This document shows positions 16,031 through 23,775 of a stretch of DNA of 64,000 nucleotides, piece by piece. A program made the translations under genes and the position numbers. The notes beneath the pieces were generated by a model. It saw only the letters and a list, made by a program, of their open reading frames with translations, was not told where the DNA came from and ran no database searches. The DNA lies in contig NZ_JAMXOE010000005.1 in NCBI RefSeq assembly GCF_024055575.1, positions 124,001 to 188,000 on the forward strand. Reading direction: 5' to 3'. The number at the start of each line of letters is the position of its first letter. The stretch's first letter is position 1. This DNA is from Mucilaginibacter flavidus (lineage in GTDB: Bacteria; Bacteroidota; Bacteroidia; Sphingobacteriales; Sphingobacteriaceae).

Positions 16031-16501
16031 ATGAGGTATATTAATTTCGGCGACGAGCCAACCATATCGCCCGACGACTTTTTTATGGGTGAGGCTTTAA
16101 AAGAAGCCCAGGCCGCGCTTGCCGCCGACGAGATACCCATAGGCGCCGTTGTAGTTTGGAACGGCCGGATTATCGGCCGGGGCCATAACTTAACCGAGCG
16201 GCTGAACGATGTGTCAGCGCATGCCGAAATGCAGGCATTAACTGCCGCTGCCAATTCAACTGGTGGCAAATATTTACGCGATTGCACCCTGTATGTAACT
16301 ATGGAGCCCTGCGTAATGTGCGCAGGCGCCTGCTATTGGTTCCAGCTTAGCCGAGTAGTTTTTGGTGCTTATGATGTCAAGCTGGGCTTTGGTCGCTTAA
16401 ATCAAAAAATAACACACCCCAAGACGGTTATCACCGGCGGTATTCGCGAAAATGAGTGTGCTGAGTTGGTGAGGGGATTTTTTAAATCGAAGAGGAAGTA
16501 G
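16031..16501 (+). CDS. tadA: tRNA-specific adenosine deaminase (TadA-like nucleoside deaminase)
   Basis: 156-residue zinc-dependent deaminase converting A34 of tRNA-Arg to inosine. Zinc and catalytic motifs are HAEMQAL (H and catalytic E) and PCVMCAGAC (two Cys). The IPIGAVVV segment and the GAYDVKLGFGRL segment fit TadA rather than cytidine deaminase. Some Bacteroidota also have guanine deaminases of similar length, so a small chance of that remains. The ATG follows the csaA stop without any spacer. A long inverted repeat begins a few bases after the stop. Confidence 0.88.
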   Translation: MRYINFGDEPTISPDDFFMGEALKEAQAALAADEIPIGAVVVWNGRIIGRGHNLTERLNDVSAHAEMQALTAAANSTGGKYLRDCTLYVTMEPCVMCAGACYWFQLSRVVFGAYDVKLGFGRLNQKITHPKTVITGGIRENECAELVRGFFKSKRK

Positions 16502-16508
16502 ATTTTTT

Positions 16509-16624
16509 AGTTCATAGTTGATGGTTCATAGTTCATAGCCGCTGCAATTCGCGCTTCCTTGGCTCTTGATTCTTGGCCCTTGACTCTCTTTTTACTATGA
16601 ACTATGAACAATCAACTATGAACT
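16509..16624. repeat. 30-bp inverted repeat with a second repeat family nested in its loop
   Basis: The left arm 16509-16538 (AGTTCATAGTTGATGGTTCA...) and right arm 16595-16624 are reverse complements at 29 of 30 positions. The 56-base loop holds a TTGGCTCTTGATTCTTGGC-type segment, which is the family seen as a hairpin at 39390-39453. It lies just after tadA and before the sod promoter. Confidence 0.85.
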
Positions 16625-16671
16625 CCTCAAAAGAATGACATTTATAAGAACAAATATCACTTTGAACGCTT

Positions 16672-16679
16672 TATATTTG
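16672..16679 (+). promoter_or_regulatory. Putative -7 box TATATTTG of the superoxide dismutase gene
   Basis: Exact TAnnTTTG match 36 bases before the ATG at 16716. Confidence 0.45.
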
Positions 16680-16715
16680 TTACATACTATCGTTAAAACT
16701 TTAAACTAATTCATT

Positions 16716-17321
16716 ATGGCTTTTACACTACCGGCGTTGTCTTACGCTACCGATGCCCTTGAACCGCACATTGATAAACTGACCATGGAAATCCACCATG
16801 GCAAACATCACCAGGCTTATGTTACTAACTTAAACAAAGCCCTTGAAGGCAAGCCTGAAGCTGATGGCAACATCGATGATATTATAAAAAATATTTCGAA
16901 ATTTCCGCCTGCTGTGCGCAATAACGGCGGTGGCCACTACAACCACAGCTTGTTCTGGACATTGCTTTCGCCAAATGGCGGCGGTGAGCCTACAGGCGCT
17001 TTGGCTGCTGCAATTACCAGCACCTTCGGTTCGTTTGCTGATTTTAAAACCAAAGTACAGGAAGCTGGTGCAACCCGTTTCGGCTCAGGTTGGGCATGGC
17101 TTATCGTTACGGCTGATAAAAAATTAGCGGTAACATCAACCCCTAACCAGGACAACCCATTAATGGATATTGCCGAGGTAAAAGGCACTCCAATTTTAGG
17201 TATCGACGTTTGGGAACATGCTTACTACTTAAAATACCAAAATCGCCGCCCCGATTATTTAGCGGCAATATGGAACGTTATTAACTGGAACCACGTAGCT
17301 GAACTTTACAGCAAAGCGTAG
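16716..17321 (+). CDS. sod: Iron/manganese superoxide dismutase
   Basis: 201-residue cytoplasmic enzyme dismuting superoxide to oxygen and hydrogen peroxide. Metal ligands are visible in the expected order: His in [13 protein letters not shown] (near residue 27), His in [10 protein letters not shown] (near residue 77), and Asp/His in [19 protein letters not shown] (near 163-167). The C-terminal [12 protein letters not shown] is standard. The Gly near [15 protein letters not shown] is typical; assignment to Fe or Mn cannot be made safely by eye. There is no signal peptide. The gene has its own promoter and is followed by an inverted-repeat element. Confidence 0.95.
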   Translation: MAFTLPALSYATDALEPHIDKLTMEIHHGKHHQAYVTNLNKALEGKPEADGNIDDIIKNISKFPPAVRNNGGGHYNHSLFWTLLSPNGGGEPTGALAAAITSTFGSFADFKTKVQEAGATRFGSGWAWLIVTADKKLAVTSTPNQDNPLMDIAEVKGTPILGIDVWEHAYYLKYQNRRPDYLAAIWNVINWNHVAELYSKA

Positions 17322-17343
17322 GTTCAAGATCACATCCTTCACT

Positions 17344-17495
17344 CGTCATTGCGAGGAACGAAGCAAACTCTGCGTAGGACAATCAATTTACCTGATGTTT
17401 GTCTTATACGAAATGCCGCGCGCTTTTTGGCCAACACAAGCTTTATTGGTTCATAATTTGCATTTGAAGAGGTTGCTTCGTTCCTCGCAATGACG
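17344..17495. repeat. Inverted-repeat element (TCATTGCGAGGAACGAAGCAA family)
   Basis: Perfect 23-bp arms CGTCATTGCGAGGAACGAAG... (17344-17366) and their complement (17473-17495) enclose 106 bases of non-coding sequence. The right arm recurs almost identically at 63210-63246. This TCATTGCGAGGAACGAAGC core is a widespread bacterial intergenic repeat; no transposase is nearby. Confidence 0.9.
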
Positions 17496-17514
17496 CTTTT
17501 ATATAATCCCATCT

Positions 17515-18508
17515 ATGAAAGCAATAGTTCTCGAAGCAGCAGACAAGGCAGTTATCTATAAAGAAGTTGATAAGCCAACCCTTGCACCCGGCGAGGCGCT
17601 GGTACAAATAAAGGCCGCGGCATTAAACCGCCGCGATTACTGGATAACCATCGGTAAATACGCAGGGATTAAATACCCAACCATATTAGGTTCTGATGGT
17701 GCAGGTATTGTTGCTGAAGTTGGCAGCGATACTGATAAGCACTTAATTGGGCAGGAAGTAATTATCAACCCGGGCGATGGCTGGGGCGACGACCCGAATT
17801 TCCAATCAGACAATTTTAAAATCCTCGGCCTGCCCGATGATGGCACACTAGCTGAATATGTAAAAGTGCAGGCAAAATATCTTCATGCCAAACCACCCCA
17901 TTTAACCTGGGAGCAGGCTGCAGCATTACCATTAGCCGGAGTAACAGTTTACAGGGCACTGTTTACCAAAGGCAAGTTGCAAAAAGGGCAAAAAGTATTG
18001 GTTACCGGCGTAGGAGGAGGCACAGGTACAACTGCTTTACAGTTTGCGCATGCGGCGGGTTGCCCGGTTTTTGTAACATCAGGCTCGGGCGAAAAAATTG
18101 AACGTGCCAAAAAGTTGGGTGCGGCGGCCGGTGTAAACTACAAGGCACAGGATTGGGCCGAACAACTGCAACTACTTAGGCGGATTTGATGTGATAATCG
18201 ACAGCGCCCTGGGCGATGGCTTTGCCAAACTACCAGATTTATGCAGGCCCGGCGGCCGCATCGTTGTTTTTGGTGGCACCGCAGGTAATTTTCCGCCGTT
18301 AAACGGCCGCAAAATATTTTGGCGTCAACTGCAAATAATTGGCACAATGATGGGTAACGAGGATGATTTTAAGGCAATGGTCAATTTTGTAAATGAGCAT
18401 AAAATTATACCGGCTGTTGACGAGGTTTATCCGTTAAGCAACGCGGCCGAAGCGATAGCCAAAATGGAAAAATCGACCCAGTTTGGTAAAATAGTGATAA
18501 CTGTGTAA
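17515..18508 (+). pseudogene. Zinc-type alcohol dehydrogenase/quinone oxidoreductase (MDR), frameshifted
   Basis: Medium-chain dehydrogenase of the quinone-reductase-like subgroup, split into two frames. The first part (17515-18189) covers the GroES-like domain (VQIKAAALNRRDYWITIGKY) and the start of the Rossmann domain (KVLVTGVGGGTGTTALQFA). The second, in another frame (from about 18170 to 18508), continues with FDVIIDSALGDGF...RIVVFGGTAGN and the usual ending KSTQFGKIVITV. Joining them at about 18168-18175, where one extra base occurs near CAACTACTTAGGCGG, restores a normal protein of about 330 residues. Either a real inactivating mutation or a sequencing error. Five bases separate it from the reductase gene, suggesting an operon. 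Confidence 0.85.
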
Positions 18509-18513
18509 TAGCT

Positions 18514-19524
18514 ATGCTTCAGTTAAAGGTTGAAGCCATAAAATGGGAATTGCATGATACGGCCACCTTCTTTTTGAGGGAGGTATCCGGTAGTAAAATC
18601 CATTACAAAGCCGGGCAGTTTATAACATTGGTGTTTACCCATCACGCCGACGAGATACGGCGATCCTATTCTTTAAGCTCGTCGCCCGATGACGAATTGC
18701 TTTCCATCACCGTAAAACGAATTGCCAATGGCGAGATATCGCGTTTTATGCTGACTAAAATAAAACCGGGCGATATATTAAATGCTGTTGAACCAGCGGG
18801 TAGGTTTGTGATAAGTAATTTCGAAGAAGAGAAAGATATTTTTCTTTTTGCCGCCGGCAGCGGTATTGTGCCAATATTCTCTCAATTAAAATATGTGCTG
18901 CCCCGACTGGGCAAAAGCAGGCTTACGCTTATTTACAGTAACATTAGCCGACAATCAATCCTGTTTAATACTGAGATCGAGTTGCTGGCAAAATTGTACG
19001 CAGATAGGTTCAGGATAATCCACCAACTGAGCAGTGATGCAAACAGGTTGAATAACCTCGTAGTTGAGCGACTGGTGCGCAGTGAAATAAAACATCAACC
19101 ATCGCAGGCAGAAATCTACATCTGCGGGCCATTTGCTTATATGCGGATGATTAGGTTAACACTGCTTTATATGGGGTTTGAAACCGGCCAAATCCGTAAG
19201 GAAAACTTTGTACTTGAAACTATCCCGGTTTCTGCATGCACGGTAAGCTTTCCGCCCCGCAATATCAAAATTCATTTTAGAAACGAAACGTACGACCTTT
19301 TGGTCGGTGAAAACCAATCAATATTGCAGGCCGCTTTGCAAAATAATATCCAACTCCCCTACAGCTGCCGCGTGGGCGATTGCTCAACCTGCGCCGCCAA
19401 ATGCAAAACCGGCAAAGTTGAAATGGCAAAAAACGACGTGCTCACCGATGTTGACCTCGCCGATGGCTGGATATTAACCTGCACCGGGCATCCAATTAGT
19501 GACGATGTGATTATAGAATTTTAA
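18514..19524 (+). CDS. PaaE-like ferredoxin reductase with C-terminal 2Fe-2S domain
   Basis: 336-residue flavin/iron-sulfur electron-transfer protein. Domains in order are a FAD-binding barrel with RRSYSLSSSP (about 47-56), an NAD(P)-binding domain with FAAGSGIVPIFSQL and YICGPFAYMRM, and a plant-type 2Fe-2S ferredoxin domain with PYSCRVGDCSTCAAKC and a final Cys in LTCTGHP. This order matches PaaE-type reductases that feed electrons to oxygenases or desaturases. No phenylacetate oxygenase genes are nearby, so a housekeeping desaturase or hydroxylase partner is more likely. It follows the frameshifted MDR gene by five bases. Confidence 0.88.
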   Translation: MLQLKVEAIKWELHDTATFFLREVSGSKIHYKAGQFITLVFTHHADEIRRSYSLSSSPDDELLSITVKRIANGEISRFMLTKIKPGDILNAVEPAGRFVISNFEEEKDIFLFAAGSGIVPIFSQLKYVLPRLGKSRLTLIYSNISRQSILFNTEIELLAKLYADRFRIIHQLSSDANRLNNLVVERLVRSEIKHQPSQAEIYICGPFAYMRMIRLTLLYMGFETGQIRKENFVLETIPVSACTVSFPPRNIKIHFRNETYDLLVGENQSILQAALQNNIQLPYSCRVGDCSTCAAKCKTGKVEMAKNDVLTDVDLADGWILTCTGHPISDDVIIEF

Positions 19525-19552
19525 TCTAACACCAAAATGATACGCTGCGAAA

Positions 19553-19590
19553 AACTGATCTCTAATCAACTAACCTCTAATCTCCAACAC
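19553..19590. repeat. Short intergenic repeat (CTAATCTCTAACCTC family)
   Basis: The segment CTAATCAACTAACCTCTAATCTCC after the reductase gene resembles the inverted-repeat pair at 44886-44956. Confidence 0.5.
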
Positions 19591-19613
19591 TTGTTTCTTT
19601 CCCGTTAACTCGC

Positions 19614-19621
19614 TAAGTTTG
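19614..19621 (+). promoter_or_regulatory. Putative efp promoter (TTG - 20 bp - TAAGTTTG)
   Basis: Exact TAnnTTTG match 19 bases before the efp ATG, with TTG at 19591-19593 separated by 20 bases, the best complete Bacteroidota-type promoter in this window. Confidence 0.6.
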
Positions 19622-19640
19622 CGCCTCAATTTATATTGTT

Positions 19641-20204
19641 ATGTCAAAAGCATCCGAAATAAAAAATGGCAACATACTCCGTTTTAACGGCGAGTTGCTG
19701 CAGGTAGAAGAATTTTTGCACCGTACTCCCGGTAACTTACGTGCATTTTACCAGGCACGTATGCGCAACGTAAAATCAGGAAAGTTGGTTGAATACCGTT
19801 TCCGTACGGATGAGGATGTGACCATCGCACGTGTTGAAACCAACAATTATCAATATTTATACGAAGACGGTGACCAACTGGTGATAATGGATAACTCCAC
19901 TTACGACCAGCACAACGTACCCAAAGCATTATTTGGCCCCGCAGTTAAATTCCTGAAAGAGGGAATGAATGTAATTGTGGCTTTTGAAAGCGAAGAACCA
20001 ATTATGGGTTCAGTACCAACCTCAGCCGAGCTTGAAGTAACTTATACCGAACCCGCTGTAAAAGGCGATACCTCAACCGGTGCGCTTAAAAACGCAACCC
20101 TTGAAACCGGTGCCGAAATAAAGGTTCCACTGTTTATCAATATTGGCGACAAGGTAAGGGTTGATACAACCACCGGTTCTTATGTCGAAAGAGTGAAAGC
20201 GTAG
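19641..20204 (+). CDS. efp: Elongation factor P with non-canonical loop
   Basis: 187-residue translation factor that relieves ribosome stalling at polyproline stretches. Three beta-barrel domains are recognisable: KOW-like N-domain (1-62), the central OB domain, and the C-terminal OB domain with TGAEIKVPLFINIGDKVRVDTTTGSYVERV. The loop that reaches the peptidyl-transferase centre reads HRTPGNLRAF (residues 27-36). Asn32 aligns with the position carrying beta-lysyl-Lys, rhamnosyl-Arg or 5-aminopentanol-Lys in other bacteria, so none of those modifications can occur at that residue. Arg34 is two residues on. The gene has its own promoter, and a repeat and terminator follow the stop directly. 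Confidence 0.95.
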   Translation: MSKASEIKNGNILRFNGELLQVEEFLHRTPGNLRAFYQARMRNVKSGKLVEYRFRTDEDVTIARVETNNYQYLYEDGDQLVIMDNSTYDQHNVPKALFGPAVKFLKEGMNVIVAFESEEPIMGSVPTSAELEVTYTEPAVKGDTSTGALKNATLETGAEIKVPLFINIGDKVRVDTTTGSYVERVKA

Positions 20205-20232
20205 AGCCCCCTAGCCCCCTAAAGGGGGAACT
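20205..20232 (+). repeat. CCCCCTAAAGGGGG-family repeat directly after efp
   Basis: GAGCCCCCTAGCCCCCTAAA... begins at the base after the efp TAG. Five C and five G flank TAAA, giving a compact hairpin. One of about eight copies in this window. Confidence 0.85.
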
Positions 20233-20248
20233 TTTGGTTAAGATATTC

Positions 20249-20279
20249 AAGCCTCCAAATTTGGGGGCTTTATTTTTTT
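20249..20279 (+). terminator. Terminator of efp
   Basis: AAGCCTCCAAA / TTTGGGGGCTT stem followed by TATTTTTTT; its T-run overlaps the end of the convergent DUF5990 gene. Confidence 0.7.
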
Positions 20280-20704
20280 GGTAATGTTTTTAGTCGCCAC
20301 CCGGAAAATGGCTTTACTGTTGCGCAGGTAGGCGCGCCATTTTTTGCCGTGCCCTGCAAGTACGTTTCGAGGCCTGCATTAGCTTGGTCAATCATGTCCC
20401 AGGTAATGCCTCTTAAAGGTATTTTAAGCCGCCAGCCAGAATGTAATTGCTGCCCGGCATAAGTGCCAATATTTAAATATAGAAATTTTTCTGAAGGTGC
20501 ACCCTGTACAAACGGGCCGCCGAAGCCGGGCGCAATATCTTTTTGCTTGTCGCCTTTTATAGCTATAACCCATTCAAAATGTAAATCCTGTCCGGTTGAA
20601 TGTTGGATTTGCTCGATTTCAACTTTACCGCCATGGCCTTTCTGCAGGCCATAATCCAGGCCTGCTGGTGGAGTTTGGATGGTGATGTGGAGGGCGAGTG
20701 TCAT
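20270..20704 (-). CDS. DUF5990 family protein
   Basis: 144-residue soluble protein of unknown function. Recognisable family traits are the start LHITIQTPPAGLDYGLQKGHG, the FEWVIAIKG strand and the GPFVQGAPSEKFLYLNIGTYAGQ segment, followed by WRLKIPL and ITWDMIDQA. The fold seems to be a compact beta sandwich. No catalytic residues or export signal are visible. Its C-terminus overlaps the efp terminator on the opposite strand. Function is not known to me. Confidence 0.75.
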   Translation of the reverse strand: MTLALHITIQTPPAGLDYGLQKGHGGKVEIEQIQHSTGQDLHFEWVIAIKGDKQKDIAPGFGGPFVQGAPSEKFLYLNIGTYAGQQLHSGWRLKIPLRGITWDMIDQANAGLETYLQGTAKNGAPTCATVKPFSGWRLKTLPKK

Positions 20705-20771
20705 AACTACTAATATACAACGAGATTTGCAATTCTATAAAACTGACAATCTAAAAACATCTCAATAAAAA

Positions 20772-20798
20772 GCTCCCCTTTTAGGGGGCCGGGGGGCC
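20772..20798 (-). repeat. CCCCCTAAAGGGGG-family repeat supplying the end of the xth gene
   Basis: Read on the minus strand the repeat GGCCCCCCGGCCCCCTAA... encodes Gly-Pro-Pro-Ala-Pro-stop, the last residues of exonuclease III. Confidence 0.85.
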
Positions 20799-21563
20799 GA
20801 AGTCCAATTCCAGTAACACCGGGCAATGATCCGAATGCCTTGCTTCCGGCAATATCGCCGCCCGCTTTATATTTTCTTCAAGCGCGTGTGTAGCCATGTT
20901 ATAATCAATGCGCCAGCCTAAGTTTTTAGCCCTCGAATTTGCCCGGAAACTCCACCACGTATAATTATGCGGCTCCTTATTTAAATGTCGGAATGTATCG
21001 ATATAACCCGACTCCAAAAAGTTCTCCATCCATTCACGTTCCTCAGGTAAAAACCCAGATGAGTTAGCGTTTGATTTTGGATTATGGATATCAATCGGCC
21101 GGTGGCAAATATTATAATCGCCGGACACAACCAGTTTTGGACATTGCGATTGCAGCAGTTCAAGATAGCGACCAAACTCATCTAAAAAACGGTATTTAAA
21201 AGCCTGCCTGTCGTCGCCGCTTGAGCCAGACGGGAAATAAACGCTCATTACAGAAACGTCATCAAAATCAACGCGGATATTGCGGCCCTCGCGGTCGTAA
21301 TCGCTGATGCCGCAGCCGTATTCAACATGTTTGGGGGTTTGTTTGGTAAAGATGGCTGTGCCACTGTAGCCCTTCTTTTCGGCAGGATACCAGTAATGTT
21401 CATAGCCCAGATCCTCTACCAATTTTAAATCGGTAAGCACATCCGGAGTAGCTTTAATTTCCTGCAGGCAAACCACATCGGCATCGGTGGCCTGCAACCA
21501 TGCCAACCAGTTTTTGTTGATTGCCGAGCGGATACCGTTAACGTTATAAGTGATAATTTTCAT
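20781..21563 (-). CDS. xth: Exodeoxyribonuclease III
   Basis: 260-residue AP endonuclease and 3'-5' exonuclease of base excision repair. Motifs in order are NVNGIRSAINKNWLAW, the metal ligand Glu in VVCLQEIK (near residue 34), YSGTAIFTK, VVSGDYNICH (catalytic Asp/Asn), WRIDYNMAT, and the terminal SDHCPVLLELD. The domain is complete at LLELDF; the extra GPPAP before the stop comes from an intergenic repeat that overlaps the gene end. The start is the ATG in MKIITYNVNGIR, standard for the family. The next gene upstream is cyclophilin, same strand, separated by repeats. Confidence 0.95.
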   Translation of the reverse strand: MKIITYNVNGIRSAINKNWLAWLQATDADVVCLQEIKATPDVLTDLKLVEDLGYEHYWYPAEKKGYSGTAIFTKQTPKHVEYGCGISDYDREGRNIRVDFDDVSVMSVYFPSGSSGDDRQAFKYRFLDEFGRYLELLQSQCPKLVVSGDYNICHRPIDIHNPKSNANSSGFLPEEREWMENFLESGYIDTFRHLNKEPHNYTWWSFRANSRAKNLGWRIDYNMATHALEENIKRAAILPEARHSDHCPVLLELDFGPPAP

Positions 21564-21566
21564 ATG

Positions 21567-21628
21567 CCCCCTGGCCCCCTAAAGGGGGGAATTATGGCCT
21601 CCAGCTCCTGAAGGGGAGCAGAAGCCTT
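21567..21628. repeat. Two adjacent CCCCCTAAAGGGGG-type copies upstream of xth
   Basis: CCCCTGGCCCCCTAAAGGGG (about 21567-21588) followed by a degenerate GCCTCCAGCTCCTGAAGGGG (about 21594-21615). Confidence 0.75.
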
Positions 21629-21685
21629 TTTTATAATTATATGTTACAATTTCAATTCAAAACGTATTCCTCGAGCCTATCAAAA

Positions 21686-21712
21686 GCTCCCCCTTTAGGG
21701 GGCTGGGGGGCC
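21686..21712 (-). repeat. CCCCCTAAAGGGGG-family repeat supplying the end of the cyclophilin gene
   Basis: On the minus strand GGCCCCCCAGCCCCCTAA... encodes Gly-Pro-Pro-Ala-Pro-stop, the same tail as exonuclease III. Confidence 0.85.
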
Positions 21713-22408
21713 GCCAAGCAGCTTATCCAGCTGCTCGCATTCTTTTTTACTTAACAATTCCATTGTCATACGGACATCTTTATCCGGGCGGTCGCGTTGG
21801 TCTTTTTTAACGGCTGCAATACGGTCGACCATATCAATGCCGGTTACTACTTCGCCATACACGGTGTAATTATGATCGAGCTGTGGTGTGCCGCCAACGG
21901 TTTTGTAAATTTCACGTTGCCAGGTCGGTATTTTAAATCCTTTTAAACGGGTCGTTTCAAGCGTGTCCATTTTGCCATCGGTATAACGTTTGCCTTCTAC
22001 AATATAAAACTGGCAACCGCTCGACGCCTTAGCCGGGTTGTCATCCCGCGCAGCAGCCAGCACACCTCTCTTATGGAAAAGACTGTCCCTAAACTCAGCC
22101 GGAACGGTATAACCAACATCGCCATTGCCTAACTCAACACCGGGCTTTGCTTTGGTGGTATCTTTCGAATCCGGGTCGCCGCCCTGTATCATAAAGTTTT
22201 GTATCACGCGGTGGAATAAAGTGCCGTTATAAAAACCCTGCTTTACCAGTTTTATAAAATTATCCCGGTGCTTTGGCGTCTCGTTATACAGGCGGATGAT
22301 GCAATCGCCATAACTTGTGTGGATACGTACATACTGGTTTTTAGGGCCTTTAGCAAAAGCGGTGGTAATGGCCAATAAGATAAGGGCTGTAGTAAAAAGT
22401 TTTTTCAT
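21695..22408 (-). CDS. Secreted cyclophilin-type peptidyl-prolyl isomerase
   Basis: 237 residues with a signal peptide (MKKLFTTALILLAITTAFAKG). The cyclophilin core shows YNGTLFHRVIQNFMIQGGDPDSKD (active-site Arg and Gln), the SSGCQFYIVEG segment and LDHNYTVYGEVVTGIDMVDRI. A loop between KRYTDGKM and VGGTPQLDHN is longer than in minimal cyclophilins. It should assist folding in the periplasm. The family end KKECEQLDKLLG is followed by GPPAP-stop contributed by the intergenic repeat. Same orientation as xth and the DUF gene upstream. Confidence 0.93.
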   Translation of the reverse strand: MKKLFTTALILLAITTAFAKGPKNQYVRIHTSYGDCIIRLYNETPKHRDNFIKLVKQGFYNGTLFHRVIQNFMIQGGDPDSKDTTKAKPGVELGNGDVGYTVPAEFRDSLFHKRGVLAAARDDNPAKASSGCQFYIVEGKRYTDGKMDTLETTRLKGFKIPTWQREIYKTVGGTPQLDHNYTVYGEVVTGIDMVDRIAAVKKDQRDRPDKDVRMTMELLSKKECEQLDKLLGGPPAP

Positions 22409-22431
22409 ATTTATCTATAAAATTATTGCAG

Positions 22432-22451
22432 CTTCTTTCGGACTTTCGGAC
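22432..22451. repeat. GGACTTTCGGACTTTC-family repeat abutting a stop codon
   Basis: CTTTCGGACTTTCGGAC ends at the base next to the TGA of the minus-strand hypothetical gene (22452-22454), and lies just upstream of the cyclophilin gene. Confidence 0.65.
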
Positions 22452-22802
22452 TCATTCAATAAACCCAAGTTCCTGGAAATAATCAATTATCAACGATTTC
22501 AACACCATCTCCTGCTCAAGTAATGTGTAATTCGGGATTACACCCACCCGTTTCCAGTGTGGCCAACCGTCCTGGTCGAGGCCTTCCAGTTCATAAAAGC
22601 CCATCATGCTGAACAGTTTACAATTGGCAATATGCATCAGTTCTTCCTTTTGGCGCTTGCTGAATTTGCGCGGGCCCTGACCCAACTCCTGCACACCAAT
22701 CAGGAACAACATTACCTTTATATCGGGTTTTTCGTTATCAAATTCTTCCGCAACTTTCTGTTGCAACGCACTCCACTTTAAATTAATTTCCGCTGGTTTC
22801 AC
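22452..22802 (-). CDS. Conserved hypothetical protein
   Basis: 116-residue soluble, mostly helical protein. Segments such as WSALQQKVAEEFDNEKPDIKVMLFLIGVQELG and FSKRQKEELMHIANCKLFSMMGFYEL look conserved and the sequence has the even composition of a real gene. I recognise it only as a small cytoplasmic protein seen in Bacteroidota and cannot assign a family or function. The ATG at 22802 follows a purine-poor leader, so expression level is uncertain. It is upstream of cyclophilin on the same strand. Confidence 0.7.
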   Translation of the reverse strand: MKPAEINLKWSALQQKVAEEFDNEKPDIKVMLFLIGVQELGQGPRKFSKRQKEELMHIANCKLFSMMGFYELEGLDQDGWPHWKRVGVIPNYTLLEQEMVLKSLIIDYFQELGFIE

Positions 22803-22851
22803 AGCAACAAATATATGCTATTGGATGGTAGTAGAATATAGGTGACCGCCC

Positions 22852-23679
22852 TTATAAGCTATATTTTTGATATACATTGTACAATACATTCAAATCGAGC
22901 TGCGTTAGTTGTGGGCTGATGTCGGTTTGTATAAAATGGCGTTTAAAAGCAACTATTGCAGCATTAATGTCTGATGTATCATAGCCTATCAGTTTGAGCG
23001 CAATGGTATAATCAAAATTATCCGGTGGTAGTTCTAACAGGTCGTCGCTCCAAAAACCAAAACCATGCTGCGCTAGCGTTTTCCACGGGAAAAGCGGTCC
23101 AGGGTCGGGTTTGCGTTTGGGGGCAAAGTCCTGGTGTCCGATAAAATTTGCCTGCGGGATATTATAAGATTTTTTTAGCTGGGCCAGCAATATCAGCAAG
23201 CTGTTTACCTGTGCGTTAGTAAACGGTTCGTGGCTGTTGTTATCAATCTCGATACCTATCGAGCAACTGTTCATATCGGTAACACTGCCCCATTTGCCCA
23301 GACCGGCATGGTTGGCGCGCAGGTAATCGTTCACCATATGGAACACCTTGCCGTTTTTGGCGATAACATAGTGTGCGCTGGTTTGCGTTTCGGTAACGGT
23401 AAACGTCTTGAGCGTTTGCTGTACCGAATCCTGCGCGGTAAAATGGATAATTACATAATTAGGCTTGCGGATACCGAAGTTCACTGTGCCTACAAATTCC
23501 GAAGGTATAAGTGCACCGGCGCTATCGGCAAGTGTGGCGGGTAATTCCTGTTTTATGGTTTCTGCAAAGCCGGTCGTTTTGTCTTTATAAACTTTATTGG
23601 TAAGGGCGTAAGGGCCTTTGGGGGAGCAGCCGCTTATAATCAGTAGAAAAAAAAGAGTATAAAAATAAATTAGCTTCAT
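22852..23679 (-). CDS. Lipoprotein N-acetylmuramoyl-L-alanine amidase (AmpD/Amidase_2-like)
   Basis: 275 residues. A lipoprotein signal (lipobox ISGC, Cys18) is followed by an N-acetylmuramoyl-L-alanine amidase 2 domain. Zinc ligands are visible as His in YVIIHFTAQD, His in FIGHQDFAPKRK and Asp in KPDPGPLFPWKTL, with the substrate segment NSCSIGIEIDNN between. It should cleave the amide linking MurNAc to the stem peptide, acting on recycled or periplasmic wall fragments. The C-terminal 70 residues (ALKLIGYDTSDINAAIVAFKRHF) look like a peptidoglycan-binding helical bundle. It is probably anchored in the outer or inner membrane facing the periplasm. Confidence 0.92.
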   Translation of the reverse strand: MKLIYFYTLFFLLIISGCSPKGPYALTNKVYKDKTTGFAETIKQELPATLADSAGALIPSEFVGTVNFGIRKPNYVIIHFTAQDSVQQTLKTFTVTETQTSAHYVIAKNGKVFHMVNDYLRANHAGLGKWGSVTDMNSCSIGIEIDNNSHEPFTNAQVNSLLILLAQLKKSYNIPQANFIGHQDFAPKRKPDPGPLFPWKTLAQHGFGFWSDDLLELPPDNFDYTIALKLIGYDTSDINAAIVAFKRHFIQTDISPQLTQLDLNVLYNVYQKYSL

Positions 23680-23728
23680 ATGATAATGAAGCTAATTTAA
23701 GTATTTATTGTTTTAAATTATAATGTAC

Positions 23729-23771
23729 TGTTCCGCGGAACACATGGAACGGGTGGAACAGTTGGAACACT
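23729..23771. repeat. GGAAC-rich short repeat block
   Basis: The palindrome TGTTCCGCGGAACA (23729-23742) is followed by a series of GGAACR units. A related block (GTTCCA...GTGGAACACCCGGAACG) lies inside the composite repeat at 40091-40130. Confidence 0.6.
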
Positions 23772-23775
23772 TATT

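Noticed and set aside
17344..17495. Insertion sequence
   Set aside because: There are good terminal inverted repeats but no transposase reading frame; it is a short non-coding repeat element.
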